64,000 nucleotides of DNA from Tectiglobus sp965247245. GTDB lineage: Bacteria > Pseudomonadota > Alphaproteobacteria > Rhizobiales > Hyphomicrobiaceae. Shown here piece by piece: positions 8,632-17,017 of this stretch; positions within the stretch are counted from its first letter, which is position 1; each line of letters opens with the position of its first letter. The notes under the pieces are model-generated. The model did no database searches and had not been told where the DNA came from. It was given only the letters and a program-made list of their open reading frames with translations. Both the position numbers and the translations under genes were made by a program. The stretch lies in contig CBDFGV010000003.1 in the NCBI GenBank assembly GCA_965247245.1, positions 2,852,001 to 2,916,000 on the forward strand, in the 5' to 3' direction.

Positions 8632-9047
8632 TTCGCGTCGACGTCGTAGGTAAATCGCTGACGCTTTTGCTGGGCTTGCACGGTGACCTCGAAACGCCAA
8701 AGCCCAGGCATATGGAAGAACAGGCCAGTCGCCTCGTAAGAGTGCCCGGCACCAGACACAATCTTGGGTTTGTAATTCATGCCGTGGCGATGACGCGGCA
8801 TGGTCGCATCAATCGTGAAGCGCTCAACAGGATCGCCTTTCACTCCGCAAATCACGACAGTTGCGGAGAACGGGCTCCCAACCGGAACGGCTGCGGGCGT
8901 CGTCGCGATGCGTGCAGAGAGGCCCGTTGCCGGTCCTTCCGCCTTCATCTGGGCGCCTTGATCTTTTGCGCAATCCCCGGCGACAGCTTCTAGCGTCTGA
9001 ATAGCAAGCAAAGCAAACGAGATAAGTGTAAGCCCGGCGAACCGCAT
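8628..9047 (-). CDS. Exported YtkA-like small protein
   Basis: A 139-residue secreted protein with a clear signal peptide (cleavage near AVA-GD at 23-24). The mature part is a single beta-sandwich-like domain with the segments ATMPRHRHGMNYKPK and GLFFHMPGLWRFEV, the His/Met-rich pattern of YtkA/FixH-like domains often found beside cytochrome peroxidases and copper proteins. The His and Met residues may bind a metal or partner. It is coupled at both ends: its ATG overlaps the amidohydrolase stop (TAATG) and its stop overlaps the peroxidase ATG. Function is not established. Confidence 0.75.
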   Translation of the reverse strand: MRFAGLTLISFALLAIQTLEAVAGDCAKDQGAQMKAEGPATGLSARIATTPAAVPVGSPFSATVVICGVKGDPVERFTIDATMPRHRHGMNYKPKIVSGAGHSYEATGLFFHMPGLWRFEVTVQAQQKRQRFTYDVDAK

Positions 9048-9874
9048 TACCGCTTCCCGGCTTTCTCTACGCGAGTCAGCATGTCTTCTGCATTGCGATA
9101 CGCAATTCGCTCGGCCAGTTCACGCGGCAACGTGCTGAGCCACTTCCGGCTGTAGTCAGCATGTGACTTGACGTAGTACCAGCGCTCCGGAGCGAATGTA
9201 TCCGTGCCAACCATCAACCGATCGGGAAACGCCTCGAAGACCTTGCGCCAGCCATCCGTCACCTTGCCGTCCGAGGCATGGTCGCTGCGAAAAGCAAGAT
9301 CTGCCCAAAGGTTCTTATGCTTGGCCAGCATGGCAGCAACTGCTTCTGGATGATCGAACCCAGAATGCGCCCACAGAACCATCGCGCCTGGATCAGTAGC
9401 AAAAATGTTCTCAACGGCTTCAGCATCTGAATGGGCATGCAGCAGCAGGCCATACTGCTTCGCTAATGCAATAATCCTCTGTAAGACCTTGGTGTTGATG
9501 TCATCGCCGAACGCGTGAAACTCTCCGATCGCGCGATAGGTGTTTTTCGCCAAACGTGACTCGACGTACTCCAGGATCGTCTCGTCATGCATCCAGCTTC
9601 CGATTTCGCCGCGCCGGCGGTAGGGCCGCAGCGATGGCACGATAAGATCAGGAGCGGCCTTCAACAACAGTTGTGTACCATTGTCATTGGAACTTGAGAC
9701 CAGTGCCTTTTTGAGACCGGCCGCGCGCAATGCCTTAATGGCTTCCTTTGGCGGCAAGAATTCCACGGCGTCATGACTGTAGTGAATGTGCGCATCAAAG
9801 ATCGGCAACTGTTCGGCTCTAGCCAATCCAGCCAGGCAGATCATGGCGCAAACGAAACCGGCTAATCTCATCAT
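9047..9874 (-). CDS. Periplasmic amidohydrolase-family (TIM-barrel) hydrolase
   Basis: A 275-residue protein with a short signal peptide (residues 1-20, ending ARA) and a metal-dependent amidohydrolase fold. Visible markers are the N-terminal HxH metal motif (DAHIHYSH, His29 and His31), LLLHAHSD, LWAHSGFD and the late MVGTDTF aspartate. It belongs to the amidohydrolase-2 type (6-methylsalicylate decarboxylase/2-pyrone dicarboxylate lactonase superfamily) in a compact form. Substrate unknown. It is the first gene of the minus-strand operon with the YtkA-like protein and diheme peroxidase. An exported amidohydrolase of this kind is unusual, which makes the operon worth attention. Confidence 0.82.
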   Translation of the reverse strand: MMRLAGFVCAMICLAGLARAEQLPIFDAHIHYSHDAVEFLPPKEAIKALRAAGLKKALVSSSNDNGTQLLLKAAPDLIVPSLRPYRRRGEIGSWMHDETILEYVESRLAKNTYRAIGEFHAFGDDINTKVLQRIIALAKQYGLLLHAHSDAEAVENIFATDPGAMVLWAHSGFDHPEAVAAMLAKHKNLWADLAFRSDHASDGKVTDGWRKVFEAFPDRLMVGTDTFAPERWYYVKSHADYSRKWLSTLPRELAERIAYRNAEDMLTRVEKAGKR

Positions 9875-10000
9875 CTCGTCCTTGCTCTAAGGCCTTCCTG
9901 ATCAGCGTCAAATGCGTGAACCATCAGCGCGCTCAGGAAGAATTCTGTGGCCTATGGCCTTGAACACTTCATCGACATGGGATCAAATTCAAGGGATCAC

Positions 10001-10014
10001 ATGTGAGCTCACAT
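10001..10014. promoter_or_regulatory. Perfect 14-base palindrome, candidate operator
   Basis: ATGTGAGCTCACAT is a perfect palindrome centred between 10007 and 10008. It lies 57 bases before the VOC gene and 127 bases after the start of the divergent amidohydrolase gene, so it could control either. Its half sites look like those of CRP-type sites but are spaced by two bases, not six, so CRP binding in the usual mode is unlikely. The regulator is unknown. Confidence 0.4.
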
Positions 10015-10070
10015 CATCTTACGCATCCAGCTCCACCTGAAACAGGCACGCTGACGGGAGAACTCCTAAC

Positions 10071-10943
10071 ATGGCAGACTTTGACCGTACACAGGAAGAT
10101 ATCGGCAACATCGTATCTTTGGAACACGTCAACATCCGTGTGCCGAACCAGCAACTGGCAACACTGTTCTACGTCATGGGCCTTGGCCTCACCCGTGATC
10201 CTTATCTCGTGACGGGAACCACGAATATGTGGATCAACGTCGGACGCAGCCAATTCCACCTCCCAACGGGCGAACCTCAAGTTGTACGGGGGCGTACTGG
10301 GCTCGTCATTCCGGGGAAACAGGACCTCCTTAGTCGACTTTCAGCCGTCAAATCACAGCTCGCAGAAACCAAGTTTGCATTTGTGGAGACAGAGACAGCT
10401 GTCGACGTGACATGTCCCTGGGGCAATCAAATTCGCTGCCACGAACCGGATAAATCGTTCGGCCGCATGCGGCTTGGCATGCCTTACGTCGAGCTTGATG
10501 TGCCACCCGGTTCGGCTCCGGCCATTGCTGAATTCTATCAGACCATACTGGAAACCAAGGCAACCGTCGGGCAATCAGGTGCGCAGCCGGCCGCCAAAGT
10601 CGCCGTTGGCGAGGGTCAATCTCTGATCTTCCGTGAAGTTGATGCACCGGCACCTGCTTACGACGGACATCACATCGCGGTCTATCTCGCGAACTTCTCG
10701 CGCCCTCATCAACGGCTCCTTGAGCGCAATCTGGTGAGTGAGGAAAGCAACCAGCATCAATATCGCTTCATCGACATTGTAGACCTGGCCAGCAATCAAT
10801 TACTCTTCCAGATCGAGCACGAAGTGCGCAGCATGACCCACCCACTTTATGCCCGCGAACAGATCAATCGCGATCCATCGATTACCAACGGTCGTTACGC
10901 GCCTGGCCATCAGGACTTTGCCTGGGCGCATGCGCCAGAATAG
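10071..10943 (+). CDS. Glyoxalase/bleomycin-resistance (VOC) superfamily protein, two-domain
   Basis: A 290-residue protein with two VOC-type modules: the first starts SLEHVNIRVPNQQLATLFY (about residues 15-125) and the second about residues 135-260 (MPYVELDVPPGS...AIAEFYQ). This paired arrangement is the fold of extradiol dioxygenases and related metal enzymes, but I do not see the full His-His-Glu set clearly enough to claim dioxygenase activity. The gene is followed after 51 bases by an LLM flavin monooxygenase and both read the same way, so they may work together on one compound. A 14-base palindrome precedes it. Confidence 0.78.
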   Translation: MADFDRTQEDIGNIVSLEHVNIRVPNQQLATLFYVMGLGLTRDPYLVTGTTNMWINVGRSQFHLPTGEPQVVRGRTGLVIPGKQDLLSRLSAVKSQLAETKFAFVETETAVDVTCPWGNQIRCHEPDKSFGRMRLGMPYVELDVPPGSAPAIAEFYQTILETKATVGQSGAQPAAKVAVGEGQSLIFREVDAPAPAYDGHHIAVYLANFSRPHQRLLERNLVSEESNQHQYRFIDIVDLASNQLLFQIEHEVRSMTHPLYAREQINRDPSITNGRYAPGHQDFAWAHAPE

Positions 10944-10994
10944 TGAGATAGCGCAGGAGCGATGCGCTGTTCGTAACGACGAGAAAGCAAGCCA

Positions 10995-12086
10995 ATGCCT
11001 ATTCGCATAATTGGTATGATCGGCGTCACACCGCCAGCAAGCGACACACAACTGATCGTTATTGAAGGGGCCTTGTCACCCGACTATGTCGTCGAGTTTG
11101 CCAAGGCTCATGAAGCGTCGGACTTCGACATGGCGCTGGTCGGGTACTCCTCATCGTCCGCCGAAGGTTTCTTAGTTGCCCAGCATGCCGCTGCACACAC
11201 GCACAAGCTCGGCTATCTCATAGCGCATCGACCGGGCTTCGTTGCGCCAACCTTGATGGCTCGGAAGATTGCAACGTTCGATCAAATCACGGGCGGTCGA
11301 TCAGCCGTCCACATCATTACTGGCAAAAGCGATGCCGAGCAGCAAGGCGACGGCGACTATTCACCTAAAACAGAACGTTATGAACGTGCGTCCGAGTATC
11401 TGCACTTGATGCGCCAGACATGGATCAACAAGGAACCGTTTGATTTCGACGGAGAGTTTTACAGGGTGAACGGTGCAGCCTCGGACGTGTTCCCGGTTCA
11501 ACAACCCTATCCACCGCTGTTCTTTGGCGGCGGCTCCGAAGGTGCATTGGTGATGGGGGCAGAGCACTGCGATGTTTACGCAATCTACGGCGAACCTTTG
11601 ACGACTACGGCTGAGCGCATCCGAGAGTTTCGCGATCGCGCCAAGCCGTTCGGTCGTGTACCGGGCTTCAACGCATCGTTCCGACCGATCCTAGGCGAGA
11701 CCGAAGCTGCGGCCTGGAGCCGGGCAGACAAAATCTTAAAGGGCATGGAAGGTGCGCGCGGCTGGGCGCGGCAGGAGACTACAACAGCCCCGGTTGATAA
11801 CGCCGGTCGGCGGATCTTCGATTTTGCACTGAAACAAGACGTCTATGATAGTTGTCTTTGGATGGGCGTTGCCAAGGCGACCGGCGCGCTCGGCAATACG
11901 TCATGCCTGGTTGGCACACCGGAACAGGTCGCTGATGCCATCGTCGAATATTACAAGATCGGTGTTGAGAGCATTTTGATCCGGGGGTTTGACCCGTTTG
12001 ACGACACGATCGAATTCGGCCGTGAACTCATCCCACGCATCCGCGCCGGCGTTGCCAAGGTCGACGCAAAACAATCTGACGATTAG
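10995..12086 (+). CDS. LLM-class flavin monooxygenase, alkanesulfonate monooxygenase (SsuD)-like
   Basis: A 363-residue bacterial luciferase-like TIM barrel. The pattern of segments (AHRPGFVAPTLMARKIATFDQ, GRSAVHIITG, PPLFFGGGSEGA, LVGTPEQVADAIVEYY) is closest to the SsuD/alkanesulfonate and long-chain alkane monooxygenases, which use reduced FMN supplied by a separate reductase. No flavin reductase or sulfonate ABC transporter is adjacent, so the true substrate is uncertain. The upstream VOC gene is probably in the same transcript. The gene ends just before a minus-strand mini-lipoprotein gene. Confidence 0.88.
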   Translation: MPIRIIGMIGVTPPASDTQLIVIEGALSPDYVVEFAKAHEASDFDMALVGYSSSSAEGFLVAQHAAAHTHKLGYLIAHRPGFVAPTLMARKIATFDQITGGRSAVHIITGKSDAEQQGDGDYSPKTERYERASEYLHLMRQTWINKEPFDFDGEFYRVNGAASDVFPVQQPYPPLFFGGGSEGALVMGAEHCDVYAIYGEPLTTTAERIREFRDRAKPFGRVPGFNASFRPILGETEAAAWSRADKILKGMEGARGWARQETTTAPVDNAGRRIFDFALKQDVYDSCLWMGVAKATGALGNTSCLVGTPEQVADAIVEYYKIGVESILIRGFDPFDDTIEFGRELIPRIRAGVAKVDAKQSDD

Positions 12087-12091
12087 CTACG

Positions 12092-12277
12092 TTAACGATG
12101 CGGATGACTATGCGTGTGAGAATGTCCGCCGCGGTGCTTGTGCACAACGGTCCGATTGACGGTGTGCCGCTTGGTTTTAGGGCCTCCCAGCCCATTCTGC
12201 ATGAACGATGCTGAGAACGAGCAGCCACCCACAAAGCACGCTGCCACGGTCAAACACACAAATACGCGAACACTCAT
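12092..12277 (-). CDS. Small histidine-rich lipoprotein
   Basis: A 61-residue protein. Residues 1-18 form a lipoprotein signal ending in the lipobox FVGGC (Cys19), so the product should be lipid-anchored. The mature part ends in a His-rich tail (KHRGGHSHTHSHPHR) that could bind nickel, zinc or copper. Small size, a clean lipobox and a separate transcription unit support a real gene. I know no named family. It lies convergent to the LLM monooxygenase. The nearby nickel cofactor genes make a metal link tempting, but nothing in the sequence proves it. Confidence 0.6.
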   Translation of the reverse strand: MSVRVFVCLTVAACFVGGCSFSASFMQNGLGGPKTKRHTVNRTVVHKHRGGHSHTHSHPHR

Positions 12278-12470
12278 CTACCCACTCCGCTTATCTCACA
12301 CGCCTTGGATAGACTGGCTTGGTTAACATCCCGCCCAGTGAGAGTGATCGCTTCGGGAGAAGCACTATCTCCAAAAATAGATCCGGCAGCAGAGCTCACA
12401 ACCGCGAGTTGTTTGCTTCAATCCATGCCCCCCCAAATTGCTGCGTGGACGCCTAGAGAGCTGAAACCGG

Positions 12471-13484
12471 CTACTGAAGCGCCAAGTAGTGGGAGTTCAC
12501 CCAGCCGCGCTCGCCTCGCAACATGATCGGGCACCAAAGGCCACGGCATACACCGAGTAGGCGGATGTTCTGCGCATGTGGTGCAAGCTGGCCGACAAGC
12601 GCTGCCGACATGTGCGGTTGACGACGCACATTGAGCACGTCCCAGGACTTCACCTTGGTGACCCGATAAAGCAAACCTGCACCACGCTGCCCCCGTGTTG
12701 CGCGAGACGTCGTTGCGCGAGACAATGTTTTCCGCAAAAACCGCTGTTCAATCCAACCGTGCTGGCCGCGGTAGACCACTGGGCACCAACCGTTAGAGCA
12801 CCTGCCCCATCCACGGAGCTCTCGCGTCGTGGCATCAATCTGACCAAGCACCTGTGATGACTGGGACGGATAAGCAACCACTTGAATGCGCTGGCCACTG
12901 CGCGCTCCAGCAATCTGATAGGTTTGATCAGTTTCTCGCAGTGGCTGCGAGTAACGGCCAATCGTGTAGCCAGTTGGTGCATCGCCAAGACTGTTGATCT
13001 TCGGCACCTTGGCACCGAGGGCCGAAGGTGCAGGGAGACGACGCTTCTGCTTCTTGGTCACGAGAACCTGGCGCACAATTTGTCCCCGACCGGACTTGCC
13101 ATCGGGGCCCTTCCAGGTGATTTGATCGCCACTGCGAAAAATATCTACGCAGTTGGTGGAACCATCAAACCAGACATTCCATCTTTGGCAGAGGCGACTG
13201 CCTTTGATCCACCAACGCCCACGATCCCGCTCTGATCCCAAATGGCGTGCAATGGCACCAGAGTTACCGGACAAGGTGCGATCGCCGTGAAAGCGCACCG
13301 GCAGCGCAACACCCAGCGGTGTGTCAAAGCTGACCGTTACGTCGGTGAAGGTCTCGACAAGTCCGATTGCATCCAAGTGGGTTTGCGGCTGAGCAAAGCT
13401 CGGACAAGCAAACAGAAAGAAGCTGGCGCAAATCGCAGCAACTTGGAGATGCAATCTCTGTTCAATGAAGGCAGGCGAACGCAT
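12471..13484 (-). CDS. Exported protein with two bacterial SH3 domains
   Basis: A 337-residue secreted protein: signal peptide at about 1-31 (FLFACPSFAQ), a middle domain with Trp-rich stretches (DRGRWWIKGSRLCQRWNVWF), a basic linker, then two SH3b-like modules. The two modules end in matching segments, CSNGWCPVVYRGQHGWIEQRFL (in two parts) and CRGLWCPIMLRGERGWVNSHYL, each with a WCP-x-x-x-R-G-x-x-GW core and paired cysteines. Such proteins commonly bind cell wall or envelope ligands. It is a single transcription unit, with 193 empty bases on one side and 201 on the other. Confidence 0.85.
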   Translation of the reverse strand: MRSPAFIEQRLHLQVAAICASFFLFACPSFAQPQTHLDAIGLVETFTDVTVSFDTPLGVALPVRFHGDRTLSGNSGAIARHLGSERDRGRWWIKGSRLCQRWNVWFDGSTNCVDIFRSGDQITWKGPDGKSGRGQIVRQVLVTKKQKRRLPAPSALGAKVPKINSLGDAPTGYTIGRYSQPLRETDQTYQIAGARSGQRIQVVAYPSQSSQVLGQIDATTRELRGWGRCSNGWCPVVYRGQHGWIEQRFLRKTLSRATTSRATRGQRGAGLLYRVTKVKSWDVLNVRRQPHMSAALVGQLAPHAQNIRLLGVCRGLWCPIMLRGERGWVNSHYLALQ

Positions 13485-13685
13485 GACAAATTCCCGAAAA
13501 CAGGGTCATGCTCAAATTCGCGAATATTGGTAAACCAAATATTAATTTGCTGCACCGGCACAACTATTGTTCCGGAAATTCATTACAGAACCGGCATTGA
13601 AGCCCGCAATGATGACCGAACCAAAGTGCCGGTACAGCAAACCATCAAGTGTCGCTCAAAGATGTCAAAGATGACACCTCAACGA

Positions 13686-14015
13686 TTACCGCCGAAGAGT
13701 GACGACGTTTGAGCCACTCGCGGCACCAGGTGACAGGCCCAAAGCCTCGGCCCGTTCAGCCTCTTCCTCATCTGCCGCCGCGATCGCACGATCCAGGGCA
13801 TCACGAAGTTCCTTGGCAGTCTCCAATGACAATTCCACTGCTGCACGCGCGCCGACCGGCAAATCCGTATTGACGAAATCGAGCGTGATAGCATCATCCA
13901 GCAAGGCATGCCGGGCATGGTCATACGACACCACCGCGTTCGTCAGCTCGAACCACTGATCATTGCGTTTGGCCATGCCTTCGGCACGCGCGATTTCAAC
14001 AATTGATGTACACAT
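13686..14015 (-). CDS. DUF6295-like conserved protein
   Basis: A 109-residue protein starting MCTSIVEIARAEG. The core WFELTNAVVSYDHARHALLDDAITLDFVN (seen in two parts) with V-S-Y-D-H, and the ARAAVELS segment, match my memory of the DUF6295 family, which has no assigned function. I start it at 14015 because family members begin with MC-T/S-x-IVE; a longer reading from 14066 would run into the hydrolase gene. It follows the dienelactone hydrolase by 8 bases and is surely in the same operon. A Glu/Ala-rich C-terminal tail follows the domain. Confidence 0.7.
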   Translation of the reverse strand: MCTSIVEIARAEGMAKRNDQWFELTNAVVSYDHARHALLDDAITLDFVNTDLPVGARAAVELSLETAKELRDALDRAIAAADEEEAERAEALGLSPGAASGSNVVTLRR

Positions 14016-14023
14016 ATCCTGAC

Positions 14024-14770
14024 CTACCCCGCGAGGTGCTTTGAAAAGAAACCAAAGACTTTGCACCAGGCATCCTGCGCTTGCTCAACCCGGTACATCG
14101 GTCGGTAATAATAGAAGAAGCCATGGCCGGCTCCATCGTAACGATGGAATTCGTAGTCCTTGCCATGTGCCTTCAGCTGTTCCTCGTGCTGGTCAACCTG
14201 CTCTGGACTTGGCGCCCGGTCCTCGTTGCCGAATATGCCAAGCAGCGGACAGCTGAGATCCTTGGTCATATCGATGGGTGCAACTGGCGTTTTCTCGTTG
14301 AGCTCATCCGCTCCCATCACGACCCGGCCACCCCAAAGATCAACACATGCATCGATGTCGTTCTTTTCACAGACATAGATGTACGCGTGCCGTCCACCGG
14401 AACAGGATCCGATGAGCCCCACCTTGCCGTTGAGCTCAGGCTGCGCGCGCATCCAATTGACGGCGCCCTGCGTGTCGCCAACCATCTGGGCATCAGGAAC
14501 GCCGCCTTCAGCGCGCACTTTTGCCGCCACGTCGTCGGGATCACCGTCACCGCTGCGCTCATAGAGGTTATGGCAGATGGCCATATAGCCATGATGCGCA
14601 AACCGCCGGGTCGCCTCCATGTACCACTCATCCCAACCCGGCAGGTGATGGATTAGGACGATACCTGGAAACGGCCCTTTACCTGATGGCTTCACGGTGT
14701 AGGCAGAAATTGCATCACCGTTGTGCCCCTCAATCTTGATCAGCTCCGCCGTCAATCCGCGATAAGCCAT
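14024..14770 (-). CDS. Dienelactone hydrolase family protein
   Basis: A 248-residue alpha/beta hydrolase of the dienelactone hydrolase family. The catalytic triad can be read as Cys123 in GSCSGG, Asp184 in GNEDRAPSP and His216 in GAGHGFF; a Cys nucleophile is the hallmark of this family. Members hydrolyse dienelactones or related esters in the cytoplasm. The start at 14770 is preceded by GGAGGAG at ideal spacing, so longer readings to 14845 are rejected. It is coupled to a DUF6295-like gene. No chlorocatechol-type ring-cleavage genes are nearby, so the substrate is open. Confidence 0.9.
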   Translation of the reverse strand: MAYRGLTAELIKIEGHNGDAISAYTVKPSGKGPFPGIVLIHHLPGWDEWYMEATRRFAHHGYMAICHNLYERSGDGDPDDVAAKVRAEGGVPDAQMVGDTQGAVNWMRAQPELNGKVGLIGSCSGGRHAYIYVCEKNDIDACVDLWGGRVVMGADELNEKTPVAPIDMTKDLSCPLLGIFGNEDRAPSPEQVDQHEEQLKAHGKDYEFHRYDGAGHGFFYYYRPMYRVEQAQDAWCKVFGFFSKHLAG

Positions 14771-15071
14771 CTCACTCTCCTCCCGAGTATCAATTGTTGA
14801 TGAAATCGTTTTGGCACTCATCTTCGTGTCCACGGTCAGGATCACTGCAGTTGCTCACCTTGGCAAGGGCGTGCGCACAATATTTGCTTCGCGCAAGCGC
14901 AAAACCGATCAACAACACGGCCGCTCAAATCTCTAGAACAATGATGTCTTTGTTTTCGCCTGCCGTTTCGATAGTCTGAACCGGCGTACAAACCGGTCCC
15001 TATAGTGCGCGATCTAAACCGTAGCTTGTTTCCGGAATGAGCCTGCGAGAGTCTTTCGAAACGAACATCCA
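14771..15071. other. Divergent intergenic region
   Basis: About 300 bases between the dienelactone hydrolase gene (minus) and the DUF1971-like gene (plus). It must hold promoters for both directions. I see an imperfect inverted motif around 14981-14998 (ACCGG, eight bases, CCGGT) but no convincing gene or RNA. Confidence 0.5.
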
Positions 15072-15374
15072 ATGAGCAAGTCACCCGCCTCTTCGCCAGA
15101 CCAAATCGCTTTGCCGGACGGTGTCACAGCCTACAAGCAAACCACCCAGTTCACAGAGGTAACGGTTCCACAGGGCCTGCTTAACGATCACGCGACGAAA
15201 GACGGTGTCTGGGGCGTCATTCATGTCGTGCAGGGCAAGCTGCGATACGTTGTGCCCGGCCGCGATGTCGACACCGTGCTCACCCCGACCACCAGGGGGA
15301 TCATCATGCCGACCGAGATCCATCGCGTTGAACCCATCGGTCAGGTCTCATTCTTCGTGGAGTTTTATCGATAG
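15072..15374 (+). CDS. DUF1971 / TehB-YeaR-like small protein
   Basis: A 100-residue protein of the DUF1971 type found in YeaR and at the N-terminus of some TehB proteins. Typical segments are LPDGVTAYKQTTQFTEVTVP, WGVIHVVQGKLRYVV and IIMPTEIHRVEPIG near the C-terminus, giving a small beta barrel. In enteric bacteria relatives are linked to nitrate, nitric oxide or tellurite responses. That link is family knowledge and is not shown here. It stands alone, 241 bases before a flavoprotein gene. Confidence 0.8.
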   Translation: MSKSPASSPDQIALPDGVTAYKQTTQFTEVTVPQGLLNDHATKDGVWGVIHVVQGKLRYVVPGRDVDTVLTPTTRGIIMPTEIHRVEPIGQVSFFVEFYR

Positions 15375-15615
15375 CGCGCCTTTGGCTTTAGGCCCCTGCA
15401 ACTGACCATGGCGTCAGCGGTAGCATCCGCCAGTTCCCGAACACAGACTGCCTCATTTTCTGGCGTGCGGCTTGATATGCTCCCGAGAAGCATTGATTCG
15501 CACGCCCCGCCGCAGAACATCTCGATCCCGGTTTGAACTCTTCAATCAACAAAAAAACAACGCCCGACCATCCGCCGCCCCGCGACTGTCTCGGCCAATC
15601 CACTAAGGAACTCAA

Positions 15616-16950
15616 ATGCGCTTATTTGGTCTGCTCCTGATTGTCATTGCCTTGGCGATACCGGCATACTGGTTCGCCGGTCTCGCTGGGCGGCATGACA
15701 ACGGTGCACTCCTCAGCCAGTATTTTGGTGTTGCCGCTTTGATCTCAATGAGTTTCGTTCAGGTGTTCGCGACGCGCGTGACGGGCCTGGAGAACATCTT
15801 CGGCAGCATGGACCGCATTTATGTCCTTCATAAGTGGCTGGCGATCCTAGCCATGCTGCTCATGGTTTTGCACGACATCATTGATGCCGAGATGGACGGC
15901 CTCGGTGCCGAGACGCTGCTCTCGGAACTGGGCGAAACGCTCGGCGAAATCAGCCTTTACGGCTTCCTCATTCTCGCAACACTCAGCATCGCAACCTTCG
16001 TCCCGTACCATCTCTGGAAATTCACTCATAAATTCATGGGTGCATTGTTTGCTGCCGGTGCGATCCACTTTGTGCTGATTCAAAAACCGGTCGCGCTCAC
16101 CGATCCGCTTGGCGTCTACACGCTGGCCTTCTGTGTCGCCGGGGTTCTGGCCTACATCTACACGCTGCTGCCGACAGGGATGTTCAAAGGATGGCGTGGC
16201 TTCACGGTGACCAACATCGAAGATACCGGTGGCGCCCTCGCAGTCACGTTAGCACCTCGATCGAGAGGGCACAGGCATCGCGCCGGTCAGTTCGCGTTTG
16301 TTGAGTTTGACGTCCCAAATCTTGGCGAAGGTCACCCCTTCACCATCAGCCAAGCACCTGATGGGCAGGGAACCATTCGCTTCACGATCAAAGATCTCGG
16401 AGACTACACCGCAGCTCTTCGCGATCAACTGACCACCGGCACGACGGCCCGGGTCTCACGCCCCTTCGGTCATTTCCACGTGCAACATGGCAACCGCGAG
16501 CAGATCTGGATCGCAGCCGGTGTTGGCATCACTCCGTTCGTTGCATGGTCGCAGGCGCTGAAGGAGACCGACGGCCCAGCCCATCTCTTCTTCTGCGCCA
16601 CCTCCCGATCAGCAGCGCCACACATACAGGAACTCGAAGCCATCGCAGCCGCCAAGCCGAACCTCAATCTGCATCTGATTGAGTCCAACATCTCCGGCCG
16701 ATTGACAGCTAATCAGGTCAGCTCCGCGGTCAACTCTGAGAAGAGTGGCGTCACCGTTGCATTCTGCGGCCCGAAACCGATGCGGGAGACCTTGCGCGAG
16801 CAGCTCACCACAACTGGCTTCTCCAGAAGCCGCTTCCGATACGAAGAGTTTGAGATCAGATCCGGCCTTGGTCTGCGCAAGCTCCTTGGTTGGTTGATGA
16901 GCAGGAACCAACGCCAAAGCGATCACGCTGGGGCTCCTTCTCACACGTAA
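15616..16950 (+). CDS. Membrane ferric-reductase-like flavoprotein (FNR superfamily)
   Basis: A 444-residue protein with an N-terminal membrane domain of about six segments and a C-terminal FAD/NAD(P) reductase domain. The membrane part has His pairs (HKW...LHD and HLWKFTHKF...AIHF) that could hold b-type hemes as in ferric reductase/NOX-like domains. The cytoplasmic part has the FAD motif HPFTISQAP, the glycine loop AAGVGITPF and a late CGPKPM. It should move electrons from NAD(P)H across or into the membrane. It lies 67 bases upstream of a probable selenocysteine peroxiredoxin and reads the same way, so it may be functionally linked (inference). Confidence 0.87.
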   Translation: MRLFGLLLIVIALAIPAYWFAGLAGRHDNGALLSQYFGVAALISMSFVQVFATRVTGLENIFGSMDRIYVLHKWLAILAMLLMVLHDIIDAEMDGLGAETLLSELGETLGEISLYGFLILATLSIATFVPYHLWKFTHKFMGALFAAGAIHFVLIQKPVALTDPLGVYTLAFCVAGVLAYIYTLLPTGMFKGWRGFTVTNIEDTGGALAVTLAPRSRGHRHRAGQFAFVEFDVPNLGEGHPFTISQAPDGQGTIRFTIKDLGDYTAALRDQLTTGTTARVSRPFGHFHVQHGNREQIWIAAGVGITPFVAWSQALKETDGPAHLFFCATSRSAAPHIQELEAIAAAKPNLNLHLIESNISGRLTANQVSSAVNSEKSGVTVAFCGPKPMRETLREQLTTTGFSRSRFRYEEFEIRSGLGLRKLLGWLMSRNQRQSDHAGAPSHT

Positions 16951-17017
16951 AGTGATTTGCCAACGACAATCGGCTCGCCTACGCTTGGACCATCTGAGCA
17001 AATGAATGGACCAATCA

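Noticed and set aside
10001..10014. Palindrome as a standard CRP site
   Set aside because: The half sites are two bases apart, not six.
15388..15615. 75-codon minus-strand frame between the DUF1971-like and flavoprotein genes
   Set aside because: Composition looks random, with no plausible ribosome site.
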